This document shows, in pieces, positions 11,086-21,099 of a stretch of 64,000 bases of DNA; position 1 is the stretch's first letter, and each line of letters begins with the position of its first letter. The position numbers were made by a program, and so were the translations under genes. The notes under the pieces are model-generated. The model did not search any database. It was given only the letters and a program-made list of their open reading frames with translations, and was not told the DNA's origin. This DNA comes from Xiphydria camelus (lineage: Eukaryota; Arthropoda; Insecta; Hymenoptera; Xiphydriidae), in the NCBI GenBank assembly GCA_963678675.1, contig OY783191.1:21316024-21380023 (forward strand), written 5' to 3'.

Positions 11086-11140
11086 TTATGCACGCCAATC
11101 CCGAAGACACTTGGAACACGCGCGCGACGCTATTCCAAGA

Positions 11141-12227
11141 AGTTTTCAAGACAAAATCGATTTGACATCTGCCGGGGTCCCCTTGTGAGATACGCCCTTA
11201 AAGACCGACGATATTCTGCTATTCGTGGCGGAGACAAATCTGACAACCCCGCAGTCCGTACGTAGTGAAGACGCTAGATGGAAGCATTACTCGGCTGATA
11301 AAAGTAGACGAGTAATAGGTTTGAAATAAAGGTTTTCTGCAATGGGCTTTCAGAAATCTTTCGTGCAAAAGGTGGTAGTACCTTGTACAAGGTTTATTTT
11401 AGGGTCCCATAGAAGAATTCATTTCAATACTTCGATTGTTTCCGCGTTTACAACTTGCAAAATATAGGTATATTTGTGAGGTCGCCGATGGATTACAACA
11501 AAGAAATTTATTTATTTTTTTCTATAGGGCCCTAGATTTATGTTTTTTAAGTGTGGTGGCGAAAAGTACAAAAGGTTCTTATGCACCATGTTGGAATTAT
11601 CGCTTTACAGCCGCGACAACTTTTCGGGCGTTTCCAGACGGGGTGTGTCGGCCTCTTAAACCAAAATTGGGCCGCTATAAAAAAATAGGGGTCTCTTATT
11701 TTTCGATAAACTTTAAATTTACGAAGTTTCATCAAGATCGGAAGCGGCGGCCTCGAAACGTTTCCTTGTTAGATGATTAACAATTTCTTACATGAATCCT
11801 ATATGATCTTGAAAGGACAGAGTTGGAGTTACTAGTTATCGTGTAAGCCTCTTGTAGGAATCTAACATTACCCTATAATTATGATCTTACATAACCGAAC
11901 TCATAACAACCGCCGCTGATGCAAGTCTCTTATAGGATTCTGACAGGTTCTTGCATTATCTTTGTGTGACCTTACAAGATTCTTTCATTGATCTAGTATG
12001 ATCTTATAACATTCTTTCAAGATTCTACAATAAATCTTGTAGTTATTTTCGAGAGGGTAAGGACCTTCTCCATAAACGTTTGTTGGGCACTGCTTTACAC
12101 ATCATCGTCGAGATGCAGGCAGTATCTGATTGCCTATAGTCTACAAAGTACTATGTAGGTATATTGTCCTATAACTACCATCCCCGGAATCATACTGTAT
12201 AATAAAATATTGTAATCGAATTACTTA
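11141..12227. other. No gene recognised
   Basis: AT-rich sequence. Positions 11810-12050 hold loosely repeated variants of ATGATCTTATAACATTC and TCTTATAGGATTCTGAC, perhaps a decayed short repeat. The frames at 11436-11780 and 11547-11735 have no recognisable motif. Confidence 0.4.
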
Positions 12228-12500
12228 TTACTCGTTAGACAAAAGAAATACAGCTACCTCGATCCTTTTGATGTACTCCATTACACGCTGCTCATGGTCA
12301 CTTCCCTTCGATTGGTGTAACAATCTCTTCGATGCTGTAGTTATATGCTGACCGCATAGTCTTGCAATACCAATATCTATATTTTCTCCAATTCTGGATC
12401 TTTCATTGATGGGATGAACATCTGCTCCCGGTCTTATTAACACTTCTGTATCCTTTGATCGCTTTTGTGAGAAGATGTTCCATAAAACGGATATTTCCAC
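12228..12500 (-). CDS. Unassigned 90-codon open frame
   Basis: A leftward frame with an ordinary amino-acid mixture, including VLIRPGADVHPINERS, faintly like an ankyrin-repeat hairpin, then SKGSDHEQRVMEYIKRIE. It could be an exon or exon fragment. I do not recognise the protein, and neighbours are all repeats. Real coding status is doubtful. Confidence 0.25.
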   Translation of the reverse strand: MEISVLWNIFSQKRSKDTEVLIRPGADVHPINERSRIGENIDIGIARLCGQHITTASKRLLHQSKGSDHEQRVMEYIKRIEVAVFLLSNE

Positions 12501-12647
12501 GTTATAAAGTGTATCCCATATCTGCTTTCGTATCTATTAAACAAACAAATTACTGTAGAAAGAAATAGGGCATAACCACAAAAAATTACTACGAATAACA
12601 TGATTACATAGTGCACCAAACTAAATTTTCCTCTAAATTAAAGTATT

Positions 12648-12880
12648 AGGTGTACAACTTTGCTTCTGCCATTTTCCTATAGATGGCTTTAGCGGTAAAT
12701 AGTAGTCGAAATAAATAGATCATAGACGTTATGCAATAAACTTGGGCATCTGTCAATATAACCCCATAAAAGCATTAAACGATTTATGTCTGCATCATAA
12801 AGTTATTCTCGATTGAAAATGTTAGTTTACGAGCCAAATTCTCGTCATTTGCGGGAGGTTTAAATTTTCTGCTTCTGTTC
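12648..12880 (+). mobile_element. mariner 5' end
   Basis: Starts TTAGGTGTACAACTTTGCTT after a TA, the terminal inverted repeat whose complement closes the mariner at 18945. Near 12830-12870 the sequence encodes EPNSRHLREV, matching the transposase N-terminus. Homology stops at about 12870, and the frame resumes at about 18340 ([14 protein letters not shown]). This looks like the front of a single mariner split by later insertions. Confidence 0.65.
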
Positions 12881-13084
12881 CGGCGGAATGTTAACGAGAT
12901 CGCTGGATCGTAAAGGGATCAGACGGTGGTGAGATGGAATACAAAGGCGGGTTGCAGTTTCCGTGTGAAATCTTTAGTTATGCAAGCGAGAATTACAATA
13001 TCGCGCGACTACGCGGCGAGTAGTCGGCGCACGTGGCGAATTACAATGGATGCGCAAGTGCGCGGCGCGTGTTGGGTGCACGTG

Positions 13085-13092
13085 GCGATTAC
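13085..13092. repeat. hAT target-site duplication, left
   Basis: GCGATTAC, identical to 14170-14177. Confidence 0.9.
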
Positions 13093-13261
13093 TAGGGATG
13101 TGCGATTTAAATCGATTCTTCAAAAGATCGCTTTTTTTCGAAAAATTGCGATTTTTGGATCGATTCTTCAAAGTCGATTCTTTGTTTGGATCGATTCTTT
13201 ACTGGCGAAATCGATCTACATTTTTGCCATTAAAAAAAGTTTATGTGATGTTGCTCTGGCT

Positions 13262-13825
13262 AACGAAATTGACGTTCATTTGAGACAATATATTAACAAA
13301 AGTGTGGAAAAATTCGAGAGAGATCCTATTAAGTAAGTACCGTATGTCCGCGATCAAATTTACCATAGGAAAATTGCGAGTTTTGCATGAGCACCCCCGT
13401 GGGTCTCCTCGTCCAATAGAATCACCGGAGAAGCGTGAATGCACATGCGTAGTCATCCGCGAGTGTTGGCGTGTCAGCAAGGTATTTCGATAACTGATCT
13501 GAACTTGCTGACACGCCAACACTCGCGGATGACTACGCATGCGCATTCACACTTCTCCGGTGATTCTAATGGACGAGGAGACCCACGGGGGTGCTCATGC
13601 AAAACTCGCAATTTTCCTATGGTAAATTTGATCGCGCACATACGGTACTGGCTGACCCAACAAAATAACTGTCCAAACCTTGCTGCATTAGCGTTAAAGT
13701 ATTTGTCGACCATTAGTACTGAAGTGCCCTGCGAACGATTGTTTTCGATTGCAAACAACATTGTCCGTGACGAAAGAAACCGTTTAACTTGTGAACATAT
13801 TGCTATGTTGACCTTCTTGAGATAG
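13262..13825 (+). pseudogene. hAT transposase C-terminal dimerisation region, interrupted
   Basis: 13262-13336 encodes NEIDVHLRQYINKSVEKF and RDPIK. The next residues of the fold (YWLTQQNNCPNLAALALKYL) resume at about 13646 after the hairpin, followed by STEVPCERLFSIANN and the RLTCEHIAMLTFL tail ending at 13825. This is the hAT-family C-terminal dimerisation domain, with the usual conserved serine/cysteine-E-R-x-F-S block. The catalytic region is absent. The hairpin insertion and a stop directly after DPIK break the frame. Confidence 0.85.
13336..13649. mobile_element. 314-bp hairpin MITE inside the hAT coding region
   Basis: Ends AGTACCGTATG and CATACGGTACT bound near-perfect inverted arms, e.g. 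CCCCCGTGGGTCTCCTCGTC and its complement. The loop is near 13488. It lies between the DPIK and YW codons of the hAT gene. A TA-type duplication is possible but ambiguous. Confidence 0.85.
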
Positions 13826-14169
13826 CTGAAGTTTCATCACTGGCACTTGGAGTAAACTGATTCTACTAAAGTTTAACATTTATACGACTCGATTTGTGTA
13901 ATCGCATCTAAATAAATTTTGATAATCAAATAAGAATTTTTTATTTAAATTAAAATTTTTTTAGTTATTAAAGTTATATACTTGAAGTGTTTGAAAATTA
14001 ACATTCTTCCATTCAATGTTTTTTTTTATTTAGAAAAAAATCGATTTATTTTTAATCGATTTTTTTGAAATCAATTCTTTTGTGTCGATTCAATTCAAAA
14101 TTGCTCCATGAATGCTTCATTCGATTCAATCTCGAGAATCGATTCTTTTTGAAGAATCGCACATCCCTA

Positions 14170-14177
14170 GCGATTAC
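14170..14177. repeat. hAT target-site duplication, right
   Basis: GCGATTAC, identical to 13085-13092. Confidence 0.9.
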
Positions 14178-14365
14178 CGGAAAACGCAAGTGCGCGGTGT
14201 ATGCCGGCTATTCCGGAGCACGCTTCGATCGGAATCGGCGGATACAATAGATCGCGCAAGCACGCAATGCTCAACGATTGCGTCGGAACAATCTTCGCGC
14301 GGAATCGGTGCACAGTGGGCCAAAACGCCGAAAACCTGGACAAATGTCGAAAAGTTAACGGATTG

Positions 14366-14700
14366 CCCTGAATTCGGGTACTCGGGGGTTTTCGGGGTCG
14401 CTGATTACGAATCCGAGCCCAGAATTGCAAAATTCCTAGATGGCGCCGCAATACGGCGCATGCGCGGATCAAATCTGGACGTAAAATTGAATAATTATTC
14501 TGAATTCGGGTACCCGGGGGTTTTTGGGTTTGCTGATTACGAATCCGAGCCCAGAATTGCAAAATTCCTTGATGGCACCGCAATACGGCGCATGCGCGGA
14601 TCAAATCTTGACGTAAAATTGAATAATTGCCCTGAATTTGGGTACCCGGGGGTTTTCGGGGTCGCTTATTATGAACCCGAGGCCAGAATCGCACAACTGA
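14366..14700 (+). repeat. 132-bp tandem unit, ~2.5 copies
   Basis: The anchor GAATTCGGGTACCCGGGGGT recurs at 14370, 14502 and 14634 (132-bp period). Units include GATTACGAATCCGAGCCCAG and ATACGGCGCATGCGCGGATC. Inverted copies lie at 16595-16795. Related CAGCGACC motifs recur in the 43.9-48.1 kb region. Confidence 0.85.
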
Positions 14701-15470
14701 ATTTATGAGAATGGTCCTAAAAAATGGAGATCGGGCTAGAATCCATCACAATTAATTTTTACGGAAACTTATTTACATATATATTTAGTACACATTTATA
14801 TAACATTGTCTCTACCTACATAAGTAACATCTTTACAAAAAAAGGCTCTATTATCATCCGATAAATCCTCGAGTCCTTGAACACTTGAAGTACCTTGATA
14901 AATCGCGATCGGTGTCGGTTTCGTCTTCAAGGGTAATATCTTCACTTGTTTCTAGATGGCGGTAGTAATAAAGGATTCACATATCGTGACAACGATTTTA
15001 GTGGCTTTGCACGTAATTTACAACTAGAAATATATTGATCTGAAGCCACTAAAAATCTCCGGAAAACATCTTCCATATTTTCTTCTCGATGATTTTTCCG
15101 GGCGAATCTTTCCCGGTACTTTTTGAAATATTTGTTACACGCCTCTTGTACTTCCTCCGATATTCGTTCGATGGGTAGCAATGAATTACGTATTCGTAAT
15201 TAGATCCATTTATTTCTAGTTACCGTAAATTACGTGCAAAGCCACTAAAATCGTTGTCACGAGATATGATTCCTTTACTATTACCGCCATCGATAGAACC
15301 AAGTGAAGATATTATCCTCGAAGATATGAAACCGACACCGATTCATCTATTTAAAGTGTCCAAGGGCTCGAGGATTTATCGAATGATGATGGAGCCTTTT
15401 TTTGTGAATATTTTACACATTTAGAGTCAATGTTATATACATGTATACTAGGATCATTCTCATAAATTCA
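14698..15470. repeat. Inverted duplication of an orphan gene's own 3' end
   Basis: Arms 14698-15025 and 15214-15470 are reverse complements; outer ends read GAATTTATGAGAATGRTCCT. The left arm contains the 3' coding end of the orphan gene on the minus strand. The right arm places the same segment, reversed, between two consecutive coding blocks of that gene. Confidence 0.8.
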
Positions 15471-15773
15471 GATAATAATCTCTGCCCCGTGTATTAGAAT
15501 CTTGTGTACTGTAGTGAGCATGTAGTACCAACCGTACAACTCCACAAACTTTCTTGCCGTTTCCAATGTGTACTGCTTGAAATTAGGCATATGAATATCA
15601 TATCCAGACGACATTGCTTGAAGTATGATGTAAAAACACAATATACATATGATATCTTCATTTAGCCCAGTTATTTCTGCAGATTGTTTATAGTTCTGAA
15701 AAAAATGCCGAGCGATGTTCCCGTCATTAGTACTGCCAATCCTAGTTTTGGTTCGTCGACAAATCAAGACCAT
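14942..15773 (-). pseudogene. C-terminal third of orphan TNDGNTARR family
   Basis: Read leftward, 15773-15470 encodes STNDGNIARHFFQNY, then EITGLNEDII, then LETARKFVELYGWYYM and HKILIHGAEIII. After the inverted 257-bp segment, 15181-15025 continues ISEEVQEACNKYFKKYRERF and FRRFLVASDQYISS. These are consecutive in the uncharacterized insect family as I recall it. The insertion and internal stops break it. A second locus lies at 35130-36370 and covers a more N-terminal part. Function unknown; recurrent fragmentation among mobile elements suggests a transposon origin. Confidence 0.65.
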
Positions 15774-15796
15774 CTTCTTCCTAAATCCTTCTTTAA

Positions 15797-16360
15797 AGGG
15801 GGGTGGGAGGGGGGGGGGGTCTAACGCGTGGAAAATAACTCTATTTTTACGAATTTTTTTAGAGCTATTGTTGAAGTAGATATATTCTAATGTTTCGCAT
15901 GTTACAAAGCATCATTCGAACAACATTTTGTAATTTTTTTGTAGAAAAATATTGAGAAATAAGCCGGTGACGAAGCATTTTCGAGGACGCCTTTTAGAAA
16001 AGATGATTTGCGGTGAACACTATATTTCAGCGTAGAATTATCTCAAATCAAAAAATCAAAGCAATTTAGTTAAAAAACCGATGTTTTTCTAGACCCCTAC
16101 GTTTTTCTTTAATTTTTTTTCCATTTTTTAATTTTTGGTGGTTGTTTGAAGTAAAAATTGCGATTTTTCACGAAAAAATCCGTCATTTTGTTGCTGTAAA
16201 ACCGCCTTAATGTAAGAAAAAAGAAAAACGTAGGGGTCTGGTATTTTATATGTAGAAAGAGTGGGTACAAAATTTGAAAAGAATCGATGCAGTAGTTTTT
16301 AAATGACCACGGACTTTTAAAACTTGGTTTCAAGAAATAAGCGTTTAAAACGCCGAGTTC
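15797..16360 (+). repeat. Dispersed ~560-bp repeat with G-run head, copy 1
   Basis: Begins with a long G-run, then GTCTAACGCGTGGAAAATAA, and ends around AATAAGCGTTTAAA. It matches 40150-40710 in the same orientation with small indels, e.g. the shared block GCCGGTGACGAAGCATTTTC. Only incidental frames are present. The family is unknown. Confidence 0.8.
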
Positions 16361-16594
16361 TTGCCGCTCCGCAGTATTAGAGGAGCGGAGACTTAAAGGT
16401 CTATGATTGGGAGTTTTGCTCCGATTGACTTGAAATTTGGACACAACATTCTTTAAATGTTCTACTATAAGGAAAGGCAATAAAAAAGAAATTGATTTTT
16501 AGACCTCCCCCCCTTAATTGCTGCTAAATCCTTCATAACTGCAGTCGCCATGTTGGATCCGCCATTTTGAAATTCGGTAAATTTAATAACTAAT

Positions 16595-16795
16595 TCATAA
16601 TCAGCGACCCAGAAAACCCCCGGATACCCGAATTCAGGGCAATTACTCAATTTTACGTCAAGATTTGACCAGCGCATGTGGCCGTATTGTGGCGCCATCT
16701 AGGCATTTTACAATTTTAGCCTCGGATTCGTAATCAGCGATCCAGAAAACCCCCGGATACCCGAATTCAGGGCAATTACTCAATTTCACTGCACA
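16595..16795 (-). repeat. Inverted copies of the 132-bp unit
   Basis: Two reverse-orientation copies of the 14.37 kb unit, anchored on CCCCCGGATACCCGAATTCA at about 16617 and 16751. The adjacent 16540-16595 stretch carries the CCGCCATTTTG motif also seen at 47.5-48.1 kb. Confidence 0.8.
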
Positions 16796-16799
16796 TAGG

Positions 16800-17816
16800 T
16801 ATACATAGCGAAGACTTTTCCGCAGTTAAATTCGAAAAAAATTCATAAAATGTCAGACTGCAGCTAACTGCTGCTGATTTTTGTTTTATTGATAGGCAAC
16901 ACTTTTATCTACGATGTCCAGCAGGTTTTGCGGCGGGGCTGGTGGGGCTTTTTACTTATTCATCGGAGAAGCCAAATTTTTTCCAATTTTCATCTTTCAC
17001 AATTAAATGCACTAGTTGCTTTCCAGAATTTTTCCCCCCATAAAATAAAATCCAAACTAATCGTATTATTTTCTACTGACCTTCACGAGTAGGTTCCATT
17101 TTGTTTCACTCAAATCGGCCATGTTTTGCTCCTTCACCATCTATTACAATTCTCGGGTTTGTTTTCGTGCAAGGTACAGAAGACTTGCGACTCAGACATA
17201 GGCTATCTTTCGACTGGCATTCCCGAGGATATATAAGCAATGAGGACCTAACTCCTATGAATACACATACTTCAAGGGTCCCTGTAGCCAACGTGATGCA
17301 GGAAAATTCCCAACGAGAAACTTTTTTTTTTTACTTTTGTCCAGGTTTTCAGCGTTTTGGCCCACTGTGCGGTGTGTACACGGGATCGCGAAGTTACGCG
17401 ATGCGCGGCGAATATACTGGTAGCACGGTTCCGATGCACGAGCGCGCACTAGAGACGCGAAGTTACGCGATTATCCGGAGCACGAGTCGACGCAGAACGA
17501 GTACGAATGAACGCGAATGTAACGCGACGTACCGCGATTAGGTCGTGCACGTGTCGGAAACTCGGGTCGAGCACTAGTGGTGCGCGTGACTGTCCGGAAG
17601 CAAGAGAGTGACACGAACACGCGGAACGAGAATTTGGAAGCTAGTTCTTCGCTGGAGGGGAAAAACTATGTGAGGCGAGACACGCGAAATGCCACGTAGG
17701 CCGCCGGCCCTCGTTACCGTGAATTTAACAAGTACTGATGCCGTTCGCGCAGCAGCGGCGCGAACAGCTTCAATATGAAAAAATCTGCGGCTGAGGCTCA
17801 TCGAATGCTCTCAAAT
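16800..17816. other. No gene; degenerate repeats near 17330-17560
   Basis: 17331-17365 is an inverted copy of 14309-14345 (CCAGGTTTTCAGCGTTTTGG). 17380-17560 carries loosely repeated CGCGAAGTTACGCGA motifs resembling 12990-13090, suggesting that both flank a once-contiguous inverted structure. The frame at 17101-17541 is not convincing. Confidence 0.4.
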
Positions 17817-17817
17817 A

Positions 17818-18335
17818 TTGGGTTGTCCGCAAAGTTCGTACCGATTTTGAAGGAAAATTGAAACGCAGAAGATTTAAATTGTATACATTTATTAAATTGT
17901 ATACTATAACCTTTCTCCATCTTTTAGGCTACTTGAAAATTCCGTCGTTCAAGAATCTCTCAGATTTTTCAGCGAAAAACTTCTCTACGTGATTTTTTAT
18001 CTCGACCAAAGAGTTGAAGTTTTTTCCATTAAGGGAATTTTGTAATGATCAAAATAGATGGAAATCAGAGGGCGCGAGGTCTGGTGAGTATAATGGATGG
18101 GGCAGAACATCCCAACCGAGTTTCAACAACTTTTGTCGAGTTATCAAAGACACATGCCTAAAATGCACTTTGTTTTCTTCTATATTCAAAGGTGTATAAA
18201 ACTGACAAAAATTAACATATTGTAACCAAATTTTTTTCCAAATATGCCTCAAGTTTTTTTCCATCGTTCTGATATATTCAGACCTGTTCTTACGCCACCT
18301 ACCAAAAATCATCACGAACTTTCCGGACAACCCAA
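17818..18335 (-). mobile_element. Internally deleted mariner with intact ends
   Basis: A 518-bp element with ends TTGGGTTGTCCGCAAAGTTC and GAACTTTCCGGACAACCCAA, both followed by TA duplications (17816-17817, 18336-18337). On the minus strand, 18160-18049 encodes [20 protein letters not shown] and PSDFHLF, the last catalytic block of a D,D34D transposase, and 18040-17940 encodes the tail in broken frames. The upstream two-thirds are missing. Confidence 0.85.
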
Positions 18336-18337
18336 TA

Positions 18338-18945
18338 CTTATGGTGAGGCCGCTATTAGTGAAAGAACGTGTCGTGAATGGTCAAACCGAATATTCACGG
18401 CTCCAAGGTCATGCTCTGTATTTGGTGGGACAAGCTCGGCGTAGTATATTATGAGCTGTTAAAACCGACTGAAACAATCACAGGCGATCGTTATCGAACG
18501 CAATCCATGCGTTTGAGCCGAGCATTGAAAGACAAACGGCCGCAATACAACGAGGGACACGATAAAATGATTTTGCAGCATGACAATACTCGACCCAATG
18601 TTGCGAAAGTTATCAAAATATACCTGGAAACGTTAAAATGGGAAGTCCTACCCTACTCGCTGTATTCTCCAGACATTGCTCCATCTGACTATCACTTGTT
18701 TCGATCAATGGCACACGGCCTGGCACTTTCGGTCTTATGAAGAAGTAAGAAATTGGATCGATTCGTGGATCGCTTCAAAAGATGACCAGTTTTTCAACGC
18801 GGGATTCGTACGCTGCCCGAAAGATGGGAAAGAAGTAGGCAAAGATAGATAATACTTTGAATCATAAATGCATAACCAGTTTTTTACAATAAAGCCTCGA
18901 ATTTCGGAAAAAACGGCCGAAGCAAAGTTGTACACCTAATAACAT
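18338..18945 (+). pseudogene. mariner 3' part, partner of 12648 fragment
   Basis: 18340-18385 encodes [16 protein letters not shown] (N-terminal domain). After a deletion, 18378-18740 encodes NIHGSKVMLCIWWDKLGVVY, then HDNTRPNVAKV with the second catalytic D, then YSLYSPDIAPSDYHLF with the third. The C-terminal tail follows in shifted frames to about 18850. The terminal repeat AAGCAAAGTTGTACACCTAA ends at about 18940, beside TA. The first catalytic D and adjoining region are lost, so it is inactive. Confidence 0.75.
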
Positions 18946-18949
18946 AAAT

Positions 18950-19540
18950 TAAACGAAAAGTATTAACGCGAAAAATACGTACGAAAACTTTATCAATTCG
19001 ATACAAAGTCAGAACGAGAATGACGTATAGAGCGTATTTTCTACCAAGTAGTAACAGTGAGTGATCCAACGCAACAAGAGTTTCGCCTCTGATTTCTCCC
19101 TGCATTAGACTCAGTCTCGACTACATAGTCAAGAAATATCAGACTTACAGACATCTGATATTTCTCGGCCATCCTCGGCCACACCCGACTGTTTATATGA
19201 TAAGCCAAAGGTCGATGCATTGCCCATATAGAGAAAGAGACAGGGAATCAGATGTAGGGGAAATTCGCCGGTGGTCGTTCAAACAGTTCTTATCCGACAG
19301 TAAATAAGCTCTGTGCACTATAGTGGTTATTCTCAAATAGACTCTGCATTGTTCGATTCTGAGTGCCTTCCATTTATGACACACTGAGAAAAATATGTGC
19401 TAAAAAAATGTGTTCTTCAATCAAAAATATGATATAATTCTAGGATCAAGCCATGGTTTTCTTCGTGCAAGAAGTATTTGATAGGCTCGAATAATTAATT
19501 TTTCGTGTAGCAAGAATTATTTGTCCAAACGAAAGTATTC
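18950..19540. other. No gene recognised
   Basis: AT-rich sequence with one local inverted pair (GAAATATCAGA near 19134-19160). Nothing else identified. Confidence 0.4.
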
Positions 19541-19546
19541 TTTACG

Positions 19547-19683
19547 TTTGGAGTCCGGGGGTGGTCGATAAATCGACCTGCAGTCAGGTCGGGGCCTCCA
19601 AATAGGAAATTTATTGATTTTATTTATAAATTTCACGTCTAAAAAAAGTCGATTTTAACTGAAATTTCCCCGGACTCTAAATG
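19547..19683. mobile_element. Short MITE-like element
   Basis: GGAGTCCGGGG near 19550 is inverted as CCCCGGACTC near 19668. An internal GGTCGATAAATCGACC palindrome is also present; a related GGTCGATATATCGACCACCC occurs at 48211. No target duplication resolved. Confidence 0.45.
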
Positions 19684-19690
19684 CTAAATC

Positions 19691-20069
19691 AAGAATATAT
19701 AAACCGTTGCATAACTTACTCGCCAGTGTAGCTGGTCCCATATCATAGGCGCACCCCGTCTGCTACGGATTCCTGTAATTTCGTGGTAATACCGGAAGCC
19801 GAGATTCGAACCAAATAGGATTCGAATTACCAGTCCCAGAAACATAGGTAATCCCATTAACAGTTAAAGTGACGTATGCTTCAATATATAGTTTCAATAC
19901 TCGTTTGCGCTTTTTTGAATAATCGAAAACATAAACGTAAGTAATGCTATTTAGTTCGGATCTTGGCTACCGATATTACCATGAAATTACAGGAAACAAC
20001 AGCAGACACTTACCGATACAGAACCAGCTACGCTGCCGAGTAAGTTATGCAACGATTTGTATATTCTTC
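19691..20069. mobile_element. Foldback element, copy 1 of 3
   Basis: Inverted arms of about 130 bp, e.g. CGTTGCATAACTTACTCG at 19704 against its complement near 20050. Arms share TTCCTGTAATTTC and GGTAATACCGG. ATCAAGAAT occurs directly repeated at 19688 and 20071, but it overlaps the inverted ends. Relatives are at 22236-22590 and 51940-52265. Confidence 0.7.
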
Positions 20070-20090
20070 GATCAAGAATCTGTACTTTAA

Positions 20091-21091
20091 GGAGGATCGT
20101 CAGAGAAATGACTTCTCAAAAACCGTAGTTGAAAATGTTTTAAAATACTTGTGAACTCATTTTAATAAGAGAAAAAAATTCAAACAATTTCACTCTACAG
20201 TTTTCTCGTAATTAATTTTTAAAACTTACGAGATTAGAGCATTGAGCCTTATGGGGAGCATATTTCAAATGCACAGAACTTGCGATTTTCAACCGAAAAA
20301 ATTTTTGAAAATTGTGAAATACGTTTCAACACCACACGAACTTATTTTTACTAAATTATAAAGAATTTTTACTCTACAGTTTTTTAATATAAAGGAAAAA
20401 CTGTCGAAAAATTCAAAAGTTTTCATGTATGTCCGCCATATGCAAAAACGTGGCAACATCTCACGACGTGACGTCACAAGCTATTGGCACGAAGCGTGCT
20501 CTTTCTCACTAATCAGTTTTCCAACTTGAGATTAAGGTTATAAACAGACGTCATGAACCGCTTCAACGCGTTATCCGTCGATAAGAATTCTGTTTAACCT
20601 ACCGGTTTGTTACTGACTTACAAATACACTTTCTCACTAACCAGTTTTCCTTTCTATCGGAAAGTTTGAGCACGTGAAAAATTGTACATGTCTTGGAAGT
20701 TCTTTTACGCCTGTTTATATACTCGCTAACTTGAGATTGAAGTTATAAACAGACGTCATAAACCGCTTCAACGCGTTGTCCGTCGATAAGAATTCTGTTT
20801 AACCTACCAATTTGCTACCAACTTACGAGTATTAAAATGCAATGTTGCCACATTTTGCACACATTTTACATATTTAAAATAAATTAAGTTTGAAGTTATA
20901 AAATTGTTTTCGAATATTTATCTTATTTTTTAGGTTGAACATAACAAAAAGAAAAAAGAATTCAGCACTTATACTTATTATTGCAGTTTTTATAAAACTT
21001 GAAATTTTACTATTTGAAATTGGCAACACACGTCGGTTTCTTTGTTCTTTTTCCCCTTCTACCTCACCCCGAAGAGCACTGACGATCCTCC
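20091..21091. mobile_element. 1001-bp non-autonomous TTAA element
   Basis: Ends GGAGGATCGTCAG and its complement are flanked by TTAA at 20087-20090 and 21092-21095. Subterminal inverted pairs also occur (GCAAAAACGTGGCAACA near 20440, complementary sequence near 20845). It contains two direct ~110-bp copies starting TATAAACAGACGTCAT, near 20540 and 20748. No coding region was recognised. Confidence 0.8.
20508..20850 (+). repeat. Direct duplication inside the TTAA element
   Basis: A ~110-bp block (ACTTGAGATT, TATAAACAGACGTCAT, CGCTTCAACGCGTT, GATAAGAATTCTGTTTAACC) occurs twice about 207 bp apart. Confidence 0.8.
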
Positions 21092-21099
21092 TTAAAACA

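Larger units (their letters stand above)
10336..11140. mobile_element. Palindromic element with tRNA-like arms
   Basis: The left arm (10336-10617) and right arm (about 10857-11140) are inverted copies with modest divergence. Each includes the tRNA-like segment described separately and a TTCCTCGTTGAGGTGAACC inner end. The 240-bp centre encodes a cysteine-rich peptide on the minus strand. Target duplications were not resolved. Confidence 0.7.
13093..14169 (+). mobile_element. hAT element, internally deleted
   Basis: A 1077-bp element with ends TAGGGATGTGCGATT and AATCGCACATCCCTA and a perfect 8-bp duplication, GCGATTAC. The subterminal regions are rich in ATCGATTCTT motifs. It retains only the 3' part of the transposase and has been invaded by a 314-bp hairpin. 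Confidence 0.9.

Noticed and set aside
11436..11780. 114-codon open frame
   Set aside because: Low-information composition, no motif, no neighbouring exon.
12228..12500. Ankyrin-repeat host gene
   Set aside because: Only one weak GADVH-like phrase; not enough to claim an ankyrin protein.
14167..14694. 175-codon minus and 198-codon plus frames
   Set aside because: Both run through the 132-bp tandem repeats; the repeated peptide is a by-product of the array length being divisible by three.
17101..17541. 146-codon open frame
   Set aside because: The second half lies in degenerate repeats rich in CGCGAAGTTACGCG; no recognisable domain.
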